DNA from: CAZQKW01 sp964594075
GTDB taxonomy: Bacteria; Desulfobacterota; WTBG01; CAIYCZ01
DNA: 14,816 nt
Reading direction: 5' to 3'
Assembly (NCBI GenBank): GCA_964594075.1
Contig: CAZQKW010000071.1
Coordinates: 1 to 14,816, forward strand
Shown: one piece after another, positions 13,844-14,816 of the stretch
Numbering within the stretch: the first letter of the stretch is position 1
Layout: every line of letters starts with the position of its first letter
The notes under the pieces: generated by a model
Databases searched by the model: none
Seen by the model: only the letters and a program-made list of their open reading frames with translations
What the model was told of the DNA's origin: nothing
Program-made: the position numbers and the translations under genes

Positions 13844-13862
13844 AGACAGACAGACAGACAGA
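13844..13862. repeat. Short tandem repeat (AGAC)4 plus AGA
   Basis: Nineteen bases consist of four AGAC units and a partial fifth. Tetranucleotide tracts slip during replication and can make phase-variable genes or promoters, but this one is short and lies in no convincing reading frame. Confidence 0.85.
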
Positions 13863-14114
13863 ATATAGTCTTAGCAGAAAACATTTTTCATTTGATGATT
13901 CTTAAAGGCCGTCCTTTACTTTGTATTAAAGGTATATCTTTTTGTTTATGTTCCCAGAATCAGCATACTTTTAGTGTAAAAGGTAGCTATAAACTTGGAG
14001 AAAAAAAATAACCAAAGATTTCTTATTGGAGAGTATTTATACTCGACAGTCTTACTGCAGAAGTTACAACTGAAGCATGGTGCTGTTGAACCAATTTTTA
14101 TTAACCTTGTTGAA

Positions 14115-14120
14115 GAGGGA
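14115..14120 (+). promoter_or_regulatory. Ribosome-binding site that decides the lipoprotein start
   Basis: GAGGGA (14115-14120) lies 7 bases before ATG 14128. This favours 14128 over the in-frame ATG at 14077, which would place 17 residues in front of an already complete lipoprotein signal peptide. Confidence 0.7.
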
Positions 14121-14127
14121 TGGAAAT

Positions 14128-14784
14128 ATGAGAAGAAATAAAAAAGTAATAAAAAATCTATTTACCACTCTAATTGTGTTTTTATGGATAGCTGGTTGCG
14201 CCAGCACCAGATACATTGCAAAGCCAAGTCAACCGCCCCCAGACTGTGGATTGCAGTGTTCTGTAGAGGGTATTGAAGCAAAACTTCATTATATCATCAC
14301 GCCAGACGGACCGGGCTCTTGGATCAAGAAAGCAATATGGAACGAATGGGTCATCAGCGTCCGAAATTCAACAAAATCAGATGTTACTATAACAGATATC
14401 AGTCTTATTGACCCTCGTGGAGTATATGTAGATTCCAACTTCAGATCTCTACGACAATTACAGTTGGCAAGTTCAAATGCTTTACAGTGTTATAAAGATT
14501 TGACTGTAAGCTTGGCAGTTCAAGGATTTGCTTTGGAAGCCGCTCGTCAAGCTTATACTGTTGGTGGATCAACGGCGCAAGCATTTGCTGGGGGACTTGT
14601 TGATATTGCTGACCCCTTGGTTAGTGCAATAGGAGAATATAGAAAAGAGCAAGACCAAAAAAGTATTGAAGCGGAGTTTCAAAAACGGTGTTTAATATGT
14701 CCATTCAGATTAAGCGCGGATGGATATGTGAGAGGGAGTGCATTCTTTCCTATGGTGCCACGAGGATGTCAAATTTTTAGTTGA
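14128..14784 (+). CDS. Lipoprotein of unknown function
   Basis: The 218-residue product begins with a textbook lipoprotein signal: basic MRRNKK, a hydrophobic stretch (about 11-22), and lipobox IAGC with the lipidated cysteine at 24. A Pro-rich linker follows (PSQPPPDC, 33-40). Residues 70-105 look like beta strands of an Ig-like fold (NEWVISVRNSTKSDVTITDI). A Gly/Ala-rich helical stretch (about 128-168) comes next, then a charged helix (about 170-187). The C-terminal strand region ends in GSAFFPMVPRG. Besides Cys24 there are six cysteines (40, 44, 121, 188, 191, 214), which could form disulfides in an oxidising compartment. The mature protein has Ala at +2 and no Asp, which in enterobacteria would favour outer-membrane sorting. 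I do not recognise the family. It stands alone after a long spacer and is complete at the window edge; the last 32 bases hold nothing I can identify. Confidence 0.7.
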   Translation: MRRNKKVIKNLFTTLIVFLWIAGCASTRYIAKPSQPPPDCGLQCSVEGIEAKLHYIITPDGPGSWIKKAIWNEWVISVRNSTKSDVTITDISLIDPRGVYVDSNFRSLRQLQLASSNALQCYKDLTVSLAVQGFALEAARQAYTVGGSTAQAFAGGLVDIADPLVSAIGEYRKEQDQKSIEAEFQKRCLICPFRLSADGYVRGSAFFPMVPRGCQIFS

Positions 14785-14816
14785 AACTGGATAGCGGCTC
14801 CCATGCTCTTTTTCTC

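Larger units (their letters stand above)
13764..14127. other. Gene-poor spacer before the lipoprotein gene
   Basis: About 360 bp with no convincing gene. A GTG-started frame of 63 codons (13820-14011) has no ribosome-binding site or recognisable product. Features seen: a tetranucleotide repeat (13844-13862); a 5-bp hairpin AAAGG/CCTTT (13904-13917); and a perfect 6-bp inverted repeat GAGTAT-TT-ATACTC (14031-14044) that could be an operator about 85 bp before the lipoprotein start. I find no clear sigma70 promoter here, so the lipoprotein promoter is unassigned. Confidence 0.5.

Noticed and set aside
13844..13862. CRISPR-like array
   Set aside because: The units are 4 bp and contiguous with no spacers, so this is a microsatellite.
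13820..14011. 63-codon GTG-started frame containing the AGAC tract
   Set aside because: No ribosome-binding site, low-complexity start, no recognisable motif; probably chance in AT-rich spacer.
14077..14127. Longer start for the lipoprotein at ATG 14077
   Set aside because: It would put 17 residues before a complete signal peptide, and the GAGGGA ribosome-binding site is placed for 14128.
13093..14127. tRNA, rRNA or a known riboswitch in the long spacer
   Set aside because: I looked for cloverleaf arms and known aptamer cores and saw none. A covariance search would be needed to exclude weak matches.

Overview
The window looks like bacterial chromosome from an uncultured or poorly studied lineage. 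It has three blocks that differ in base composition and gene spacing. The strongest lineage hint is a UvrA of 1881 residues made of two complete UvrA copies. That architecture is established for Chlamydia, and I believe it also occurs in other PVC-type lineages. Together with several start codons that lack a clear Shine-Dalgarno sequence, this makes a PVC or planctomycete-like host (for example an anammox-type bacterium) my first guess. The guess is weak, and Desulfobacterota, Nitrospirota or Omnitrophota are not excluded.

Left block (1-5031, + strand, AT-rich). A terminator at 83-110 closes whatever lies to the left. Three large polytopic membrane proteins then follow head to tail (165-1952, 1980-3533, 3508-5031). 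The first and third carry recognisable GT-C glycosyltransferase motifs (GT39/ArnT-like and DUF2723/TMEM260-like). The middle one has the same general plan. They look like an operon that moves sugars from lipid carriers onto a surface lipid or protein. A small hairpin at 5068-5086 probably ends it.

Centre (5093-11582, - strand, GC-richer). An MTAP-family nucleoside phosphorylase and the tandem-fused UvrA sit 13 bp apart and are probably co-transcribed, leftward from the AT-rich spacer at 11583-11806. The phosphorylase has lost both acidic residues that select 6-aminopurines, so it probably prefers a 6-oxopurine nucleoside. The UvrA has four ABC ATPase modules in one chain.

Right block (11807-13092, + strand). 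Type I methionine aminopeptidase (map) and peptide deformylase (def) are 5 bp apart. Together they process the N-termini of nascent proteins.

Far right (13093-14816). About 1 kb without a convincing protein gene carries several structured elements: an imperfect inverted repeat (13157-13218), a MITE-like element with terminal inverted repeats (13281-13399), a strong sigma70-type promoter (13563-13590), and a terminator about 130-165 nt downstream (13720-13763). The promoter and terminator bracket a short transcript that may be a small RNA, a 24-codon peptide gene or an attenuated leader. A tetranucleotide repeat and a small palindrome follow, then a lipoprotein of unknown function (14128-14784). 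The promoter-terminator unit is the best candidate here for something undescribed.
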